The notes below the pieces were generated by a model that saw nothing but the letters and a program-made list of their open reading frames with translations, was not told the DNA's origin and did no database searches. A stretch of DNA of 64,000 bases from Luteimonas arsenica (GTDB lineage: Bacteria > Pseudomonadota > Gammaproteobacteria > Xanthomonadales > Xanthomonadaceae): positions 248,001 through 312,000 of the forward strand of contig NZ_SJRW01000002.1 of the NCBI RefSeq assembly GCF_004352825.1, written 5' to 3'. This document shows, piece by piece, positions 9,080-18,455 of the stretch. A program made the position numbers and the translations under genes. Every line of letters starts with the position of its first letter. Position 1 is the first letter of the stretch.

Positions 9080-10489
9080 GTGGACGCGTTGCTGCTGTCG
9101 CGGATCCAGTTCGGCTTCCTGATCACCTTCCACATCCTGTTCCCGGCCTTCACCATCGGCCTGGCGCACTGGCTGGCCTTCCTCGAGTGGCGCTGGCTGC
9201 GCACCCGCGACGCGATGTGGCGCGACCTCTATTTCTTCTGGCTGCGGATCTTCGCCATCAGCTTCGGCATGGGCGTGGTCAGCGGCATCGTGATGAGCTT
9301 CCAGTTCGGCACCAACTGGGCGGTGCTGTCCGAGCGTGCGGGCGCGATCCTGGGCCCGCTGCTGAGCTACGAGGTGCTGACCGCTTTCTTCCTGGAGGCC
9401 AGCTTCCTGGGCGTGATGCTGTTCGGCTGGAACCGTGTGTCGCCGAAGCTGCATTTCCTGTCGACCTGCATGGTCGCGCTGGGCACGCTGTTTTCGACCT
9501 TCTGGATCCTGTCCGCCAACAGCTGGATGCAGACCCCGCAGGGCCACGAGATCGTCGACGGCGTGTTCCACCCGGTCGACTGGCTGGCGATCATCTTCAA
9601 CCCGTCCTTCCCCTACCGGCTGGCGCACATGGTGCTGGCCGCGTTCATCACCACCTGCTTCGTGGTCGGCGGCGTCAGCGCCTGGTACCTGCGCCGCGGG
9701 GTGCACCTGGCGGCGGGGCGGAGGATGCTGAAGCTGGCGGTGGCCTTCGCCGCGATCACGCTGCCGCTGCAGGTGCTGGTCGGCGACCTGCACGGCCTCA
9801 ACGTCGGCAAGCACCAGCCGGTGAAGCTCGCGGCGATGGAGGCGCACTGGGAGGCCGGCGAACCCGGTGCGGGGGTGCCGCTGGTCCTGTTCGCCTGGCC
9901 CGACGAGGCCGCCGGGACCAACCGTTACGAAGTGGCCATTCCCCGCCTGGGCAGCCTGATCCTCACCCACAGCTGGGACGGGGAGATCCAGCCGCTGGCC
10001 GCGGTGCCCGCCGACGAGCGGCCGCCGGTGGCGCCGGTGTTCTGGGCGTTCCGGGTGATGGTGGGTCTTGGCGTGGCCATGCTGCTGCTGGCGCTGGCGT
10101 CCGCCTGGGCATGGTGGCGGGGCTGGCTGTTCGAATCGAAATGGCTGCTGGACGGCTGGCGATGGCTGAGTCCTGCCGGCTTCGTGGCCCTGGTCTCGGG
10201 CTGGTACGTGGTCGAGATCGGTCGCCAGCCCTGGGTGGTCTACGGCCTGCTGCGCACCAGCGAGGCGGTCAGCCCCAACATCACCGCCGCCGCCGTGATG
10301 TCTTCGCTGGTCGTCTATGCCACTGCCTATGCGGTGATTTTCGGCGCGGGCATCCACTATCTGCTGGGCCTGGTGCGCAAGGGCCCGCTGCTACACGAGG
10401 ACTCACCGGAGACCGGCGGCGGCGACCGCACGCCGGCCCGGCCGCTGTCGGTCGGCGGCCACGACCACGCGCGTGCGGAGGACGGCTGA
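9080..10489 (+). CDS. cydA: Cytochrome bd-type quinol oxidase subunit I (cyanide-insensitive, CioA-like)
   Basis: Subunit I of a cytochrome bd ubiquinol oxidase carries the heme ligands and the quinol site in the inner membrane. A GTG at 9080 with GGAG seven bases upstream gives 469 residues beginning VDALLLSRIQFGFLITFHI, the conserved family start. The heme-ligand region is present in FGMGVVSGIVMSFQFGTNW, and GRQPWVVYGLLRT is the typical late motif. The periplasmic Q loop is short (after GDLHGLNVGKHQPVKLAAM), which marks the CioA/short-loop group rather than E. coli CydA. It overlaps cydB by one base. No CydX-like small subunit is seen downstream. Confidence 0.93.
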   Translation: MDALLLSRIQFGFLITFHILFPAFTIGLAHWLAFLEWRWLRTRDAMWRDLYFFWLRIFAISFGMGVVSGIVMSFQFGTNWAVLSERAGAILGPLLSYEVLTAFFLEASFLGVMLFGWNRVSPKLHFLSTCMVALGTLFSTFWILSANSWMQTPQGHEIVDGVFHPVDWLAIIFNPSFPYRLAHMVLAAFITTCFVVGGVSAWYLRRGVHLAAGRRMLKLAVAFAAITLPLQVLVGDLHGLNVGKHQPVKLAAMEAHWEAGEPGAGVPLVLFAWPDEAAGTNRYEVAIPRLGSLILTHSWDGEIQPLAAVPADERPPVAPVFWAFRVMVGLGVAMLLLALASAWAWWRGWLFESKWLLDGWRWLSPAGFVALVSGWYVVEIGRQPWVVYGLLRTSEAVSPNITAAAVMSSLVVYATAYAVIFGAGIHYLLGLVRKGPLLHEDSPETGGGDRTPARPLSVGGHDHARAEDG

Positions 10490-11502
10490 TGGACACCGCG
10501 ACCTGGCTGCCGGTGGCGTGGTACGGCGTGATCGGTTTCGGCGTGCTGATGTACGTGCTGCTCGATGGCTTCGTGCTCGGCCTCGGCATCCTCGCGCCCT
10601 TCGCCGAGGACGGCGACCAGCTCGACCACATGATGAACACCGCCGCGCCGATCTGGGACGGCAACGAAACCTGGCTGGTGCTCGGCGGCACCGCGCTGTT
10701 CGCGGCCTTCCCCAAGGCCTACGCGATCCTGCTGTCAGCGTTGTACCTGCCGGTGCTGCTGATGCTGATCGCGCTGATCTTCCGGGGCGTGGCCTTCGAA
10801 TTCCGCTTCAAGGCGCGGCGCGGGAAGCCGTTCTGGGGCGGTGCCTTCGCGCTCGGCTCGATGGTGGCGGCGTTCGCGCAGGGCCTGATCCTGGGCGCGC
10901 TGGTGGAAGGCATGCCGCTGGAAGAGGGCAAGTATCTTGGCGGCGCCTTCGACTGGTTCAGCCCGTTCTCGATGCTGACCGGGGTCGCGGTGGTGTTCGG
11001 CTACGCGCTGCTGGGCGCGGGCTGGCTGATCCTGAAGACCGAGGGACCGCTGCAGTCGGTCGCCCGCACCGTCACCCGGCCGCTGGTGCTGGTGGTGGTG
11101 GCCTTCATGGGCCTGGTCAGCGCCTGGTTGCCGTTCCTGGACTCGCAGATCATGGCGCGCTGGTTCGAGGGCGGGAACTTCTGGTGGCTGGCGCCGGTGC
11201 CGCTGCTGGCGCTGGCCAACGCCTGGTGGCTGTGGCGAGCGGCGATGCGCACGGGCCGCGACGCCCGGCCTTTCGTGCTGACGCTGAGCTTCTTCGTGCT
11301 CGGCTTCATCGGCCTGGTGGTGGGCATCTGGCCCAACATCATCCCGCCCTCGCTGAGCATCTGGGACGCGGCTTCGCCGCCGTCGACGCAGGTCTTCACC
11401 CTGGTCGGACTGGTGCTGCTGCTGCCGGTCATCCTCGGTTACACGGCGTGGTCGTACTCGGTGTTCAGGGGCAAGATCCAGGCCGACGCGGGCTACCACT
11501 GA
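10489..11502 (+). CDS. cydB: Cytochrome bd-type quinol oxidase subunit II
   Basis: Subunit II pairs with CydA to form the oxidase. The 337-residue protein has about eight hydrophobic segments and starts MDTATWLPVAWYGVIGFGVL, followed by YVLLDGFVLGLGILAP and WDGNETWLVLGG, both strongly conserved in CydB/CioB. Its ATG overlaps the cydA TGA by one base, showing translational coupling. Downstream 99 bases separate it from ycgL. Confidence 0.95.
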   Translation: MDTATWLPVAWYGVIGFGVLMYVLLDGFVLGLGILAPFAEDGDQLDHMMNTAAPIWDGNETWLVLGGTALFAAFPKAYAILLSALYLPVLLMLIALIFRGVAFEFRFKARRGKPFWGGAFALGSMVAAFAQGLILGALVEGMPLEEGKYLGGAFDWFSPFSMLTGVAVVFGYALLGAGWLILKTEGPLQSVARTVTRPLVLVVVAFMGLVSAWLPFLDSQIMARWFEGGNFWWLAPVPLLALANAWWLWRAAMRTGRDARPFVLTLSFFVLGFIGLVVGIWPNIIPPSLSIWDAASPPSTQVFTLVGLVLLLPVILGYTAWSYSVFRGKIQADAGYH

Positions 11503-11601
11503 AGGCGCGGGCGGGGCGAAGGGCGGCCCGCATCGGGGCGTCGCGGCGCGCTTGCTTTATGCTTCCCCCTGCACGCGTGCGACCGCGCGCTGGAACCGTC
11601 G

Positions 11602-11874
11602 ATGCAAGCCTTCGTCTACAAGAGCCTGAAAAAGGCCGACACCTACGTCTACCTCGCCGGCCGCGATGATTTCGACCGCATCCCCGGTCCGGTCCGTGGC
11701 GAACTCGGCGAGCTTCGCTTCGTGCTCGAGGTCGCGCTGGACCCCGGCCGCCGGCTGGCGCGCGAGGACGCCGACGCGGTGCGGGCCAACCTTGCCGGCC
11801 GCGGCTTCCACCTGCAGATGCCGCCGCGCGCCGGCATTGATCCGCTGAGCGATGACTGGGGCACCGATGCCTGA
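11602..11874 (+). CDS. YcgL domain protein
   Basis: This 90-residue cytoplasmic protein matches the YcgL family: MQAFVYKSLKKADTYVYL at the start, DDFDRIPGPVRGELGE in the middle, and a C-terminal RANLAGRGFHLQMPPR. The family is common in gammaproteobacteria and has no established function. The ankyrin gene begins within its last three codons, so the two are translationally coupled. Confidence 0.85.
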   Translation: MQAFVYKSLKKADTYVYLAGRDDFDRIPGPVRGELGELRFVLEVALDPGRRLAREDADAVRANLAGRGFHLQMPPRAGIDPLSDDWGTDA

Positions 11875-14800
11875 GCGTCCGATCGTGCAATCGCCCGTGA
11901 AAAAGTGGCTGCCCCTGGCTGGCGGCGTCGTGCTGGCCCTGCTGGCCGGAATCCCCGAGGCCGCGGTCGCGGCGATGGCGGCCTGGCTGGCGCAGCCGGC
12001 GTTCGCGCTGGGGTTGCGCGCGGTACTGCCCGCGGGCGCGGCGTTGCGCCGCGACGTGCTGGCACTGGCGTTGCTGTGGGCACTGGCCGTGGCCGTCACC
12101 GTGCTGCTGGTGGGCTGGCCGCTGTCGGCATTGCTGGCCAGCGGCGGCGCCTCGCTGGGTTCGGCGGTGGCGCTCAGTGCCACGGCGGGCCTGGGCGTGA
12201 TCGCGCTCTGGCGCCTGTGGCCGCTGTGGCAACTGGTCGAAGGCGAGGGTGGCCAGGGCCTGGCGGGCCACTGGCGTGCGCTGGAGGCGCATGACGGTTC
12301 CAGCTGGCGCGGCCTGGGCGCGGCGCTGGCGATCGCCGTCATCCTCGCACTGGCCCTGGTGCTGGCCTGGCCGGACCTGGTCGCCGGCACCGCGCGCTGG
12401 ATCCTGGCTGGCGTGGCCGCGGTCGCCTGGCCGCTGCTGCACCGGGTGGTGCTGCGCGCGCCGCTGGCGGCGGCCGAGCTCGACGTGGTCGACATGCCGG
12501 AACCGGCGCAGCCGGCCCTCATCGACGAGGTCGAAGCCGGTGATGCCGTCGCCGCCCTGTACGCCGCCGCCCGCGGCGGCCGCGTCGAGCGCGCCTTGGC
12601 CCTGGTGGAGGAGGGTGCCGATCCACACGCGCTGCCCGACTCCGAGGGTCGCGACCAGCGCTCGCTGGCCGTGCTGGCCGCGGTGCTGCCCGACCTGCGC
12701 CTGCTGCGCGCGCTGATCGCCCGCGGCGTCGACCTCAACCACGCCCACGCCGGCCTGACGCCGCTGCTGGCCGCCACCCGCGACAGCTGGCACGGCCGGC
12801 CGGAGGCGGTGATGACCCTGCTGGCCAACGGCGCCGACCCGCGCGCCACCGACCGCGACGGCAACACCCCGCTGCACCATGCCGCGCGCAGCTCCGACCC
12901 CGGCGTCGCCGCCCTGCTGCGCGACGCCGCCGCCGAGCTCGATGCCCGCAACGCCGACGGCGTGACCCCGCTCGGCATCGCCTGCGGCTGCGGCAACTGG
13001 CGCCTCGCCCGCTTCCTGCTGGAGCGCGGTGCGCGCACCGAGCCCGAGGCCGGCTCGCCGCCGCTGCTGGCCGCGGCCGGTGGCGACGACGACGATGCCG
13101 CCGGCGTCGCCCTGCTGCTCAAGCACAAGGCCCGGGTCGATGCCCGCGACGCGCGCGGCCGCAGCGCCCTGCACGAGGCCGCGCTGGCCGGCCATGCCGG
13201 GATCATGGAGGCGCTGCTCGAGGCCCGCGCCGACGCCGATGCCCGCGACGACGGCGGCCGCACGCCGCTGCTCGAAGCCGCCTTCGGCGGCCACCTGGCC
13301 GCGGTCGACCTGCTGGCCGAGCGCGCCGACCTGCATGCCGTGGATGGTGAGGGCCGCAACGCCCTGCACCTGGCCTGCCTGTGCGAGACGGGCAGTGCCG
13401 CACTGGCCGCACGCCTGCTGGCACTGGGCATCGACGCCGCCGTGGCTGATGGCGAAGGCAAGCGCCCGGTCGACCACGCCGCCACCGGCGGCCGCTGGGC
13501 GATGGTGGCCGCGCTCGACCCCGCGCACCCGCTGCCGGCCAGCGTGCTCGGCGGCGACAGCGAGCTTCCGCCCGACCGTCCGCCGCTGGAGGTGCTGCGC
13601 GAACAGCTGGGCGAAGGCCGCTTCGACGGGCTCGAACCGCTGGCGCAGCTGGTGACGCCGGCCGAACTTGGCGGCCTGCTGCTGCACGGCGACACCGCGC
13701 CGTCGCCGGCGCGCATCGAATGGCTGCTGCTCAACGGCGCCGATGCCGATGCGCGCGAAGCCGGCGGCGACACCGCGCTGATGCGGCTGCTGGGTCGCGG
13801 CACCGACGCCCTGCCGGCGATCCAGGCACTGCTGCGCGGGGGAGCCTCGCCGGCCGGTGCCGGCGGGCTCGCGCGCTTCCTCGACGCCTGCGTGCGCGAG
13901 GACCAGGCCGCGCGTGGACTGGAGCAGTTCGCGCTGGAGCTGGTCGAGCGCGGCGCGGACGTGTTCGCGCCGTCGCCGGCCGGCGACCCGCCCGCGGCGC
14001 TCGCCGTGCGCCTGGGCTGGATGCGCCTGCTCGAACGCCTGGTCGCCGACGGCGTCGACCTCGACCGCCGCGACGGGCACGGCATGACCGCCCTGCACCT
14101 GGCCGCGGCGCTCGCCCGCGAGCCGGCGCTGAAGCTGCTGGTCCGGGGCGGCGCCTCGCCGGCGGTGCGCGCCGCCGACGGCCAGACGCCGCTGGGAGTG
14201 GCCCTGTCCGCGGGGCGCCGCGACCTCGCCGACTGGCTGGACTGGAGCGGTTGGGCGCTGCCCGGCCGTCCCCTGGGCGAAGGCGACCTGCCGGCCGCGG
14301 CCATGGCCGGCGACGTCGGGGCGGTGCGCCGCCTGCTCGAACTCGGCTTCCCCGTGGACGCGACCGACGACAAGGGCTGCACCGCGCTGCTGCGCGCCGC
14401 CGGTGGCGGCCACGCCGAAGCGCTTGAACTGCTGCTGGATCGCGGCGCGGACCCGCAGCGCGCCGCGCACACCGGTGCCACCCCGCTGTCGGCGGCGGTG
14501 AGCATGCGCCACGGCGCCATCGTCGAGCGCCTGCTGCGCGCGAAGGTCGCGCTGGAGCACCGCCTGCCCGGCGAGGTCACCGTGCTGATGATCGCCGCTG
14601 CCCTGGGCATGCCCGACATCTGCGCGCGCCTGCTGACCGCCGGCGCCAACATCCAGGCCGCCGATGCCCAGGGCCTGACCCCGCTGCACTGCGCCGCGCT
14701 CTACGGCTTCACCGCGCGCGACCGGCCGCGCCTGCTGGCCCTGTTCGACACCCTGCTGCTGGCCGGCGCCGAGCCCGACGCCGCGGCCGCCGGCGGCGTG

Positions 14801-15139
14801 ACGCCGCTGCTGCTGCTGCTGGGCGCGCGCGCCGAACCCGGCACCGCCTGCGACGAGGACGTGGTGCTGGCCGCGGTCGACCGCCTGCTGGACGAGGACA
14901 CCCGCCTCGACGCCCAGGACCCGCGCGGCTTCGGCCCGCTGCACCTGGCCGCCCTGCACGGGCTGCTGCGCATGGCCCGCCACCTGCTGCGCGCCGGCTG
15001 CGACCCGGACCTGCGCGACGCGCTCAACCGCAGCCCGCGCGAGGTCGCGGTGATGCGCGGCTTCGTCGACGTCGCCGCCGAGTTCGCGCCGCCGCCGTCG
15101 GGGGTGTCGATGGCGCGGTTCCTGCGCGACCGCGGCTGA
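11867..15139 (+). CDS. Large membrane-anchored ankyrin repeat protein
   Basis: The 1090-residue protein has several hydrophobic segments within the first 200 residues (for example LPLAGGVVLALLAGIPEA and ALALLWALAVAVTVLLVG), which should anchor it in the inner membrane. From about residue 220 to the end it is a near-continuous series of ankyrin repeats of about 33 residues, with DRDGNTPLHHAAR, ARGRSALHEAALAGHAG and DDGGRTPLLEAAFGGH as clear examples. Such solenoids bind proteins; the partner is unknown. The ATG at 11867 is preferred to 11852 because GGGG precedes it by six bases. It overlaps ycgL by eight bases. Long antisense frames here are compositional. Confidence 0.88.
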   Translation: MPERPIVQSPVKKWLPLAGGVVLALLAGIPEAAVAAMAAWLAQPAFALGLRAVLPAGAALRRDVLALALLWALAVAVTVLLVGWPLSALLASGGASLGSAVALSATAGLGVIALWRLWPLWQLVEGEGGQGLAGHWRALEAHDGSSWRGLGAALAIAVILALALVLAWPDLVAGTARWILAGVAAVAWPLLHRVVLRAPLAAAELDVVDMPEPAQPALIDEVEAGDAVAALYAAARGGRVERALALVEEGADPHALPDSEGRDQRSLAVLAAVLPDLRLLRALIARGVDLNHAHAGLTPLLAATRDSWHGRPEAVMTLLANGADPRATDRDGNTPLHHAARSSDPGVAALLRDAAAELDARNADGVTPLGIACGCGNWRLARFLLERGARTEPEAGSPPLLAAAGGDDDDAAGVALLLKHKARVDARDARGRSALHEAALAGHAGIMEALLEARADADARDDGGRTPLLEAAFGGHLAAVDLLAERADLHAVDGEGRNALHLACLCETGSAALAARLLALGIDAAVADGEGKRPVDHAATGGRWAMVAALDPAHPLPASVLGGDSELPPDRPPLEVLREQLGEGRFDGLEPLAQLVTPAELGGLLLHGDTAPSPARIEWLLLNGADADAREAGGDTALMRLLGRGTDALPAIQALLRGGASPAGAGGLARFLDACVREDQAARGLEQFALELVERGADVFAPSPAGDPPAALAVRLGWMRLLERLVADGVDLDRRDGHGMTALHLAAALAREPALKLLVRGGASPAVRAADGQTPLGVALSAGRRDLADWLDWSGWALPGRPLGEGDLPAAAMAGDVGAVRRLLELGFPVDATDDKGCTALLRAAGGGHAEALELLLDRGADPQRAAHTGATPLSAAVSMRHGAIVERLLRAKVALEHRLPGEVTVLMIAAALGMPDICARLLTAGANIQAADAQGLTPLHCAALYGFTARDRPRLLALFDTLLLAGAEPDAAAAGGVTPLLLLLGARAEPGTACDEDVVLAAVDRLLDEDTRLDAQDPRGFGPLHLAALHGLLRMARHLLRAGCDPDLRDALNRSPREVAVMRGFVDVAAEFAPPPSGVSMARFLRDRG

Positions 15140-15203
15140 CCGGCGTCGGGCCGACGCTCCGCCCGGCGCTATGATCGTTTTTTCAGGGGATAGGGGGATG
15201 GAC

Positions 15204-15974
15204 ATGACGACCGTGGTGCGTGCATTGGCCTGCGCGCTTGCCTTGGCCAGCAATGGGGCGATGGGTGCGACGCAGGACGAGGCGACGGCGTTCCGAACGC
15301 CAGTGAAGCTGGTCGTGGATGAAGCCGGTCGGCCGGTCGAGGTCGAGGCGTCCAGCGAACTGCCGGCGCCAGTCAGGGAGTTCGTCGAATCGAGCGTCCG
15401 GGAGCTGAAGTTTGGACCTGCCATGCTGGACGGGCAGCCGATGGGAGGCACGACCTACGTGGTGATGGGCGTCTGCGCCGTGCAGCGCGGCGGCGACCTC
15501 GTCCTCGCCGCCGACTACCGGGGCAATGGCCCGGTGCGTGCCGATGGCGTGCCGCACCTGATGCCTCCCCGCTATCCCGCCAAGGCGATAAGGCGTGGGC
15601 AGACCGGAAAGATGGAGGTCGACTTCGTGGTCGAGACCGACGGCTCGGCCACCCTGGAAAACATCGACTTCGGCGGCTTCGTGCGCTCGGATGAGAAGCG
15701 GACCTTCGAAGCCGCGATCCGCGACTGGGTGAAGGGAATGCGCTATCTGCCCGAACAGCTGGCAGGGCAGCCGGTACGCACGCGGATGAACACCACGGTG
15801 GAGTTCATCATCGGTGGTCCGGGCCCGGGCCCGGACGGAAGTTTCCGGTCGCCGGGCCTGGAAACGCCGTTGAAGGCTCCCGCGCCTTCACCGGAATGCC
15901 TCGCCGCCGAGGGCCGCCAGCCTGCCGGGCTGGCGGTGTCCAGCCAGTCGCTGTTCCTGCTCGATCCCGGCTGA
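15204..15974 (+). CDS. Secreted TonB C-terminal-domain-like protein (paralogue 1)
   Basis: The protein has 256 residues and a signal peptide ending near ALASNGAMGA. There is no long proline-rich spacer or retained N-terminal anchor, so it is not a classical TonB. A TonB_C-like domain is recognisable at PPRYPAKAIRRGQTGKMEVDF, the fold that in TonB contacts outer-membrane receptors. The N-terminal half (ELKFGPAMLDGQPMGGTTYVV) looks like a degenerate second copy. The ATG at 15204 is chosen because GGGGG lies six bases upstream. A TATGAT -10-like hexamer occurs near 15171. Two paralogues lie at 19703 and 23163. Function unknown. Confidence 0.7.
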   Translation: MTTVVRALACALALASNGAMGATQDEATAFRTPVKLVVDEAGRPVEVEASSELPAPVREFVESSVRELKFGPAMLDGQPMGGTTYVVMGVCAVQRGGDLVLAADYRGNGPVRADGVPHLMPPRYPAKAIRRGQTGKMEVDFVVETDGSATLENIDFGGFVRSDEKRTFEAAIRDWVKGMRYLPEQLAGQPVRTRMNTTVEFIIGGPGPGPDGSFRSPGLETPLKAPAPSPECLAAEGRQPAGLAVSSQSLFLLDPG

Positions 15975-16008
15975 CAGGCCGCGATGCGGCCGCCGCGCGC
16001 GCCGGATC

Positions 16009-16178
16009 ATGCCCTGGGTCCTGCTGGTGCTCTATGGCAGCGGGCTGGCGATGGCCTGGCGCTACTGCGACGTCCTTGCGCACCCGCTGGACAGCAGCTT
16101 CGCGCTGATGCTGTCGATTTCTGCCACATGGTCGGCATCGTGCTGCTCGCCAAGCTGATGTTCCACCTGGCCTGGTAG
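16009..16178 (+). pseudogene. Small membrane protein ORF apparently broken by a one-base deletion
   Basis: From the ATG at 16009 the frame reads MPWVLLVLYGSGLAMAWRY and then ALMLSI, a hydrophobic protein. After about residue 39 the frame degenerates, while the adjacent frame continues with FCHMVGIVLLAKLMFHLAW to a TAG at 16176-16178. Adding a single T in the ATTTCT run near 16119 would join the halves into a protein of about 57 residues with two hydrophobic helices. This could be a real frameshift, an assembly error, or coincidence. No family is recognised. Confidence 0.35.
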
Positions 16179-16184
16179 CCGGGC

Positions 16185-18308
16185 TCAGGGTTTCTTCAGC
16201 CGCGTGGACGGTACCGGCGCCGGCGCCGTCGGCTTCACGGCCGGCGCGTTCCGTGGCGGCGCCACCCCGGCCGCGTCGCCGGCCGGGGTGAGCAGCCACA
16301 CCTGGCTGTCGATGCCGGTGCAGGTCGAGGCCTGCACGCCGCGGCGCATCCTGCGCGAGTGGTCCACGCACAGGCCGCCCACGCGCAGCTCGTTGTCCTG
16401 CGTCGCGCTGAACTGCTGGGCGGGCTGGCCGCTGCAGTCCTGCAGCCGGATCGCCGTGCCGTGGGTGGCGGCATCCACCGCGGCGCAGCGGTCCGCGGCC
16501 GGGTTGTACAGCGATCCGTCAGCGCGCAGCACCCAGCGCTGGCCGTCCCCGCCGATGCACGGCCAGGTGGACAGCGCCGCCCCCGCCGCGGGCGAGTGGG
16601 CGTGCAGGCACTGGCCCGACAGCGTGGACACCTGCGATTGGGCGGTGTCGCCGGTGCCGACGACGCGGTAGATCGCGCCGGTCAGGCCGGCTACGTACAG
16701 CTCGCCGAACACGTCCTCGCCGAAGGCGACCGGCTGGTTGATCGCGCCGGCGGGGATCGGGCTCTCCACCCGTGGCTGGCCGTTGTCGAAGGTGATGGTG
16801 CGGATCGCGGTGTTGCAGTAGTCGGTGAAGAAATAGCGCCCGGCCAGCGACGGATAGGCCGCGCCGCGGTACACCCGTCCGCCGGTGATCGAGCAGTTGC
16901 CGGCGGAGTGGGCGGTGGTCACCAGCGGGTCGAAGTACGCGCCGTTGCAGCCGGAGGTGTTGTAGGGCTGGTCGCCCTCGTAGCAGCGCCAGCCGAAGTT
17001 GAGCCCGGCGCCGGCGCCGGCGGGGATGAAGTTGATCTCCTCGTAGGCGTTCTGGCCGACGTCGGCGATCCAGAGGTCGCCGGTGAGCGCGTCGAAGGCG
17101 ATGCGCCAGGGATTGCGCAGGCCCAGCGCGAAGATCTCGTCGCAGCCCGCGCCCCCGCGGCCGTCGGTCCAGGCGTTGTCGGCCGGGATGCCGTAGTGCT
17201 CGCCGGCGGCGATGCTGCAGTCGGGCGCGCCACCATCGCCATCGACGTCGATGCGCAGCAGCTTGCCGAGCAGCCGGTTCGGGTTCTGCGAATTGTTCTG
17301 CGGATCGCCCCCGCTGCCGCCATCGCCGGAGGCGATGTAGAGGTAGCCGTCGGGGCCGAACTGGATGTCGCCGCCGTTGTGGTTGCTGTAGGGCTGCTCG
17401 AATTCCATCAGCACCAGTTCGGAGGCCGGATCGGCCACGTTCGCGTCCGTGCCGACGGTGAAGCGCGAGATGCGCGTGCGGTCGAGGTTGCTGCCGGGCG
17501 GATCCCAGGTGTAGTTGACGTAGAGATACCCGTTGTCGGCATGGTCGGGATGGAAGGCGAGGCCGAGCAGGCCCTGCTCGTTGCCCGAGCTGTCTACGCG
17601 GTCGCGGATGTCGAGGAAGGGCACCGGCAGCACCACGCCCTGGTCGATCACGCGGATGCGTCCTGGCTGTTCGGCCACGAACAATCGCGCATCGCCGGCG
17701 TGGGTGATGACCACCGGCTGCGACAGGCCGCTGGCGAAGGGCTCCAGCGTGGCCTCCGACGGCGGCGGCACGGGCGGCACCGGCGGGTCCGGATCGCCGT
17801 TGCTGACGTTGACCGCCAGCTGCCCGGTGCCGACGCCGTCGCCGAGCAGGTCGAGCAGGCCGTTGCTGGAATTGCCGGCCGCGTACAGCGTGACCGGGCC
17901 GTTGTGCGCAGGCGCCTGCCAGCGGAAGCTGAAGCTGAGCGTGCCGCCGGAAAAGGCCTTGGGCTGGGTGTGCGAGAGCTCGCCGCCGACCACGTGCACG
18001 TCCTTGCCGATCGCCTGGAAGCTGCCGTAGCCGCCGGTGGCCGACACGCCCAGGCCGCCGGTGACGGCGGGCCCGCCGCTGATGGTCACCGTGTACTCGG
18101 CGATGGTGCCGGCATCGAGCTGCTGCGGCCCGCTGATGCTGACCGTGGGCACCGCCGCGCCAGGCGCGTGGCAGGCGGCGCAGGTGGCGCCGCCGTTGGT
18201 GCCCGGGTTGCCGGAGAAGCCGTTGCGGCCGTGGAGGCTGGCGTCCGCGGTGCCCCAGGCGAGCAGGACGGCGACGGCCATCAGCGGACGGAACAAGGCC
18301 TTGCGCAT
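16185..18308 (-). CDS. Secreted multidomain protein: CxxCH heme motif, PQQ sugar dehydrogenase-like propeller, ricin-type lectin
   Basis: The 707-residue product has a signal peptide (residues 1-23). TCAACHAPG supplies a CxxCH covalent heme motif at residues 43-47, followed by a beta-sandwich of the Reeler / choice-of-anchor type (about 50-190). A proline linker (PPVPPVPPPSE) leads to a soluble glucose/sorbosone dehydrogenase-like six-bladed propeller (about 205-590; PGRIRVIDQGVV, LLGLAFHPDHADNGYLYVNY, DGYLYIASGDGG). The C-terminus (about 600-690) has ricin-B QxW-type repeats, QRWVLRADGSLYNP and DSQVWLLTP. A periplasmic or extracellular PQQ-dependent carbohydrate dehydrogenase is likely; substrate unknown. 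A GGGGG lies about ten bases before the ATG. Confidence 0.82.
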   Translation of the reverse strand: MRKALFRPLMAVAVLLAWGTADASLHGRNGFSGNPGTNGGATCAACHAPGAAVPTVSISGPQQLDAGTIAEYTVTISGGPAVTGGLGVSATGGYGSFQAIGKDVHVVGGELSHTQPKAFSGGTLSFSFRWQAPAHNGPVTLYAAGNSSNGLLDLLGDGVGTGQLAVNVSNGDPDPPVPPVPPPSEATLEPFASGLSQPVVITHAGDARLFVAEQPGRIRVIDQGVVLPVPFLDIRDRVDSSGNEQGLLGLAFHPDHADNGYLYVNYTWDPPGSNLDRTRISRFTVGTDANVADPASELVLMEFEQPYSNHNGGDIQFGPDGYLYIASGDGGSGGDPQNNSQNPNRLLGKLLRIDVDGDGGAPDCSIAAGEHYGIPADNAWTDGRGGAGCDEIFALGLRNPWRIAFDALTGDLWIADVGQNAYEEINFIPAGAGAGLNFGWRCYEGDQPYNTSGCNGAYFDPLVTTAHSAGNCSITGGRVYRGAAYPSLAGRYFFTDYCNTAIRTITFDNGQPRVESPIPAGAINQPVAFGEDVFGELYVAGLTGAIYRVVGTGDTAQSQVSTLSGQCLHAHSPAAGAALSTWPCIGGDGQRWVLRADGSLYNPAADRCAAVDAATHGTAIRLQDCSGQPAQQFSATQDNELRVGGLCVDHSRRMRRGVQASTCTGIDSQVWLLTPAGDAAGVAPPRNAPAVKPTAPAPVPSTRLKKP

Positions 18309-18455
18309 TGCGGAACCCCCGGAGGTTGGCTGTGCCGGAGGGCCGAGTATTGCGCATCCCGGGCGGTGCCATCCGTGACGGCGTCGACCCACCGCGCGAT
18401 CACGCTCCGCCCACGGGGCTTCCGCACACTCCGTCCTTTGCGGCGGACGGACGAC

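Noticed and set aside
11465-15451. Antisense open frame of 1328 codons covering the ankyrin gene
   Set aside because: The plus-strand ankyrin protein has clear repeats, while the antisense product is compositionally Gln/Ala/Arg-rich with no domain. High GC content keeps the opposite frames open.
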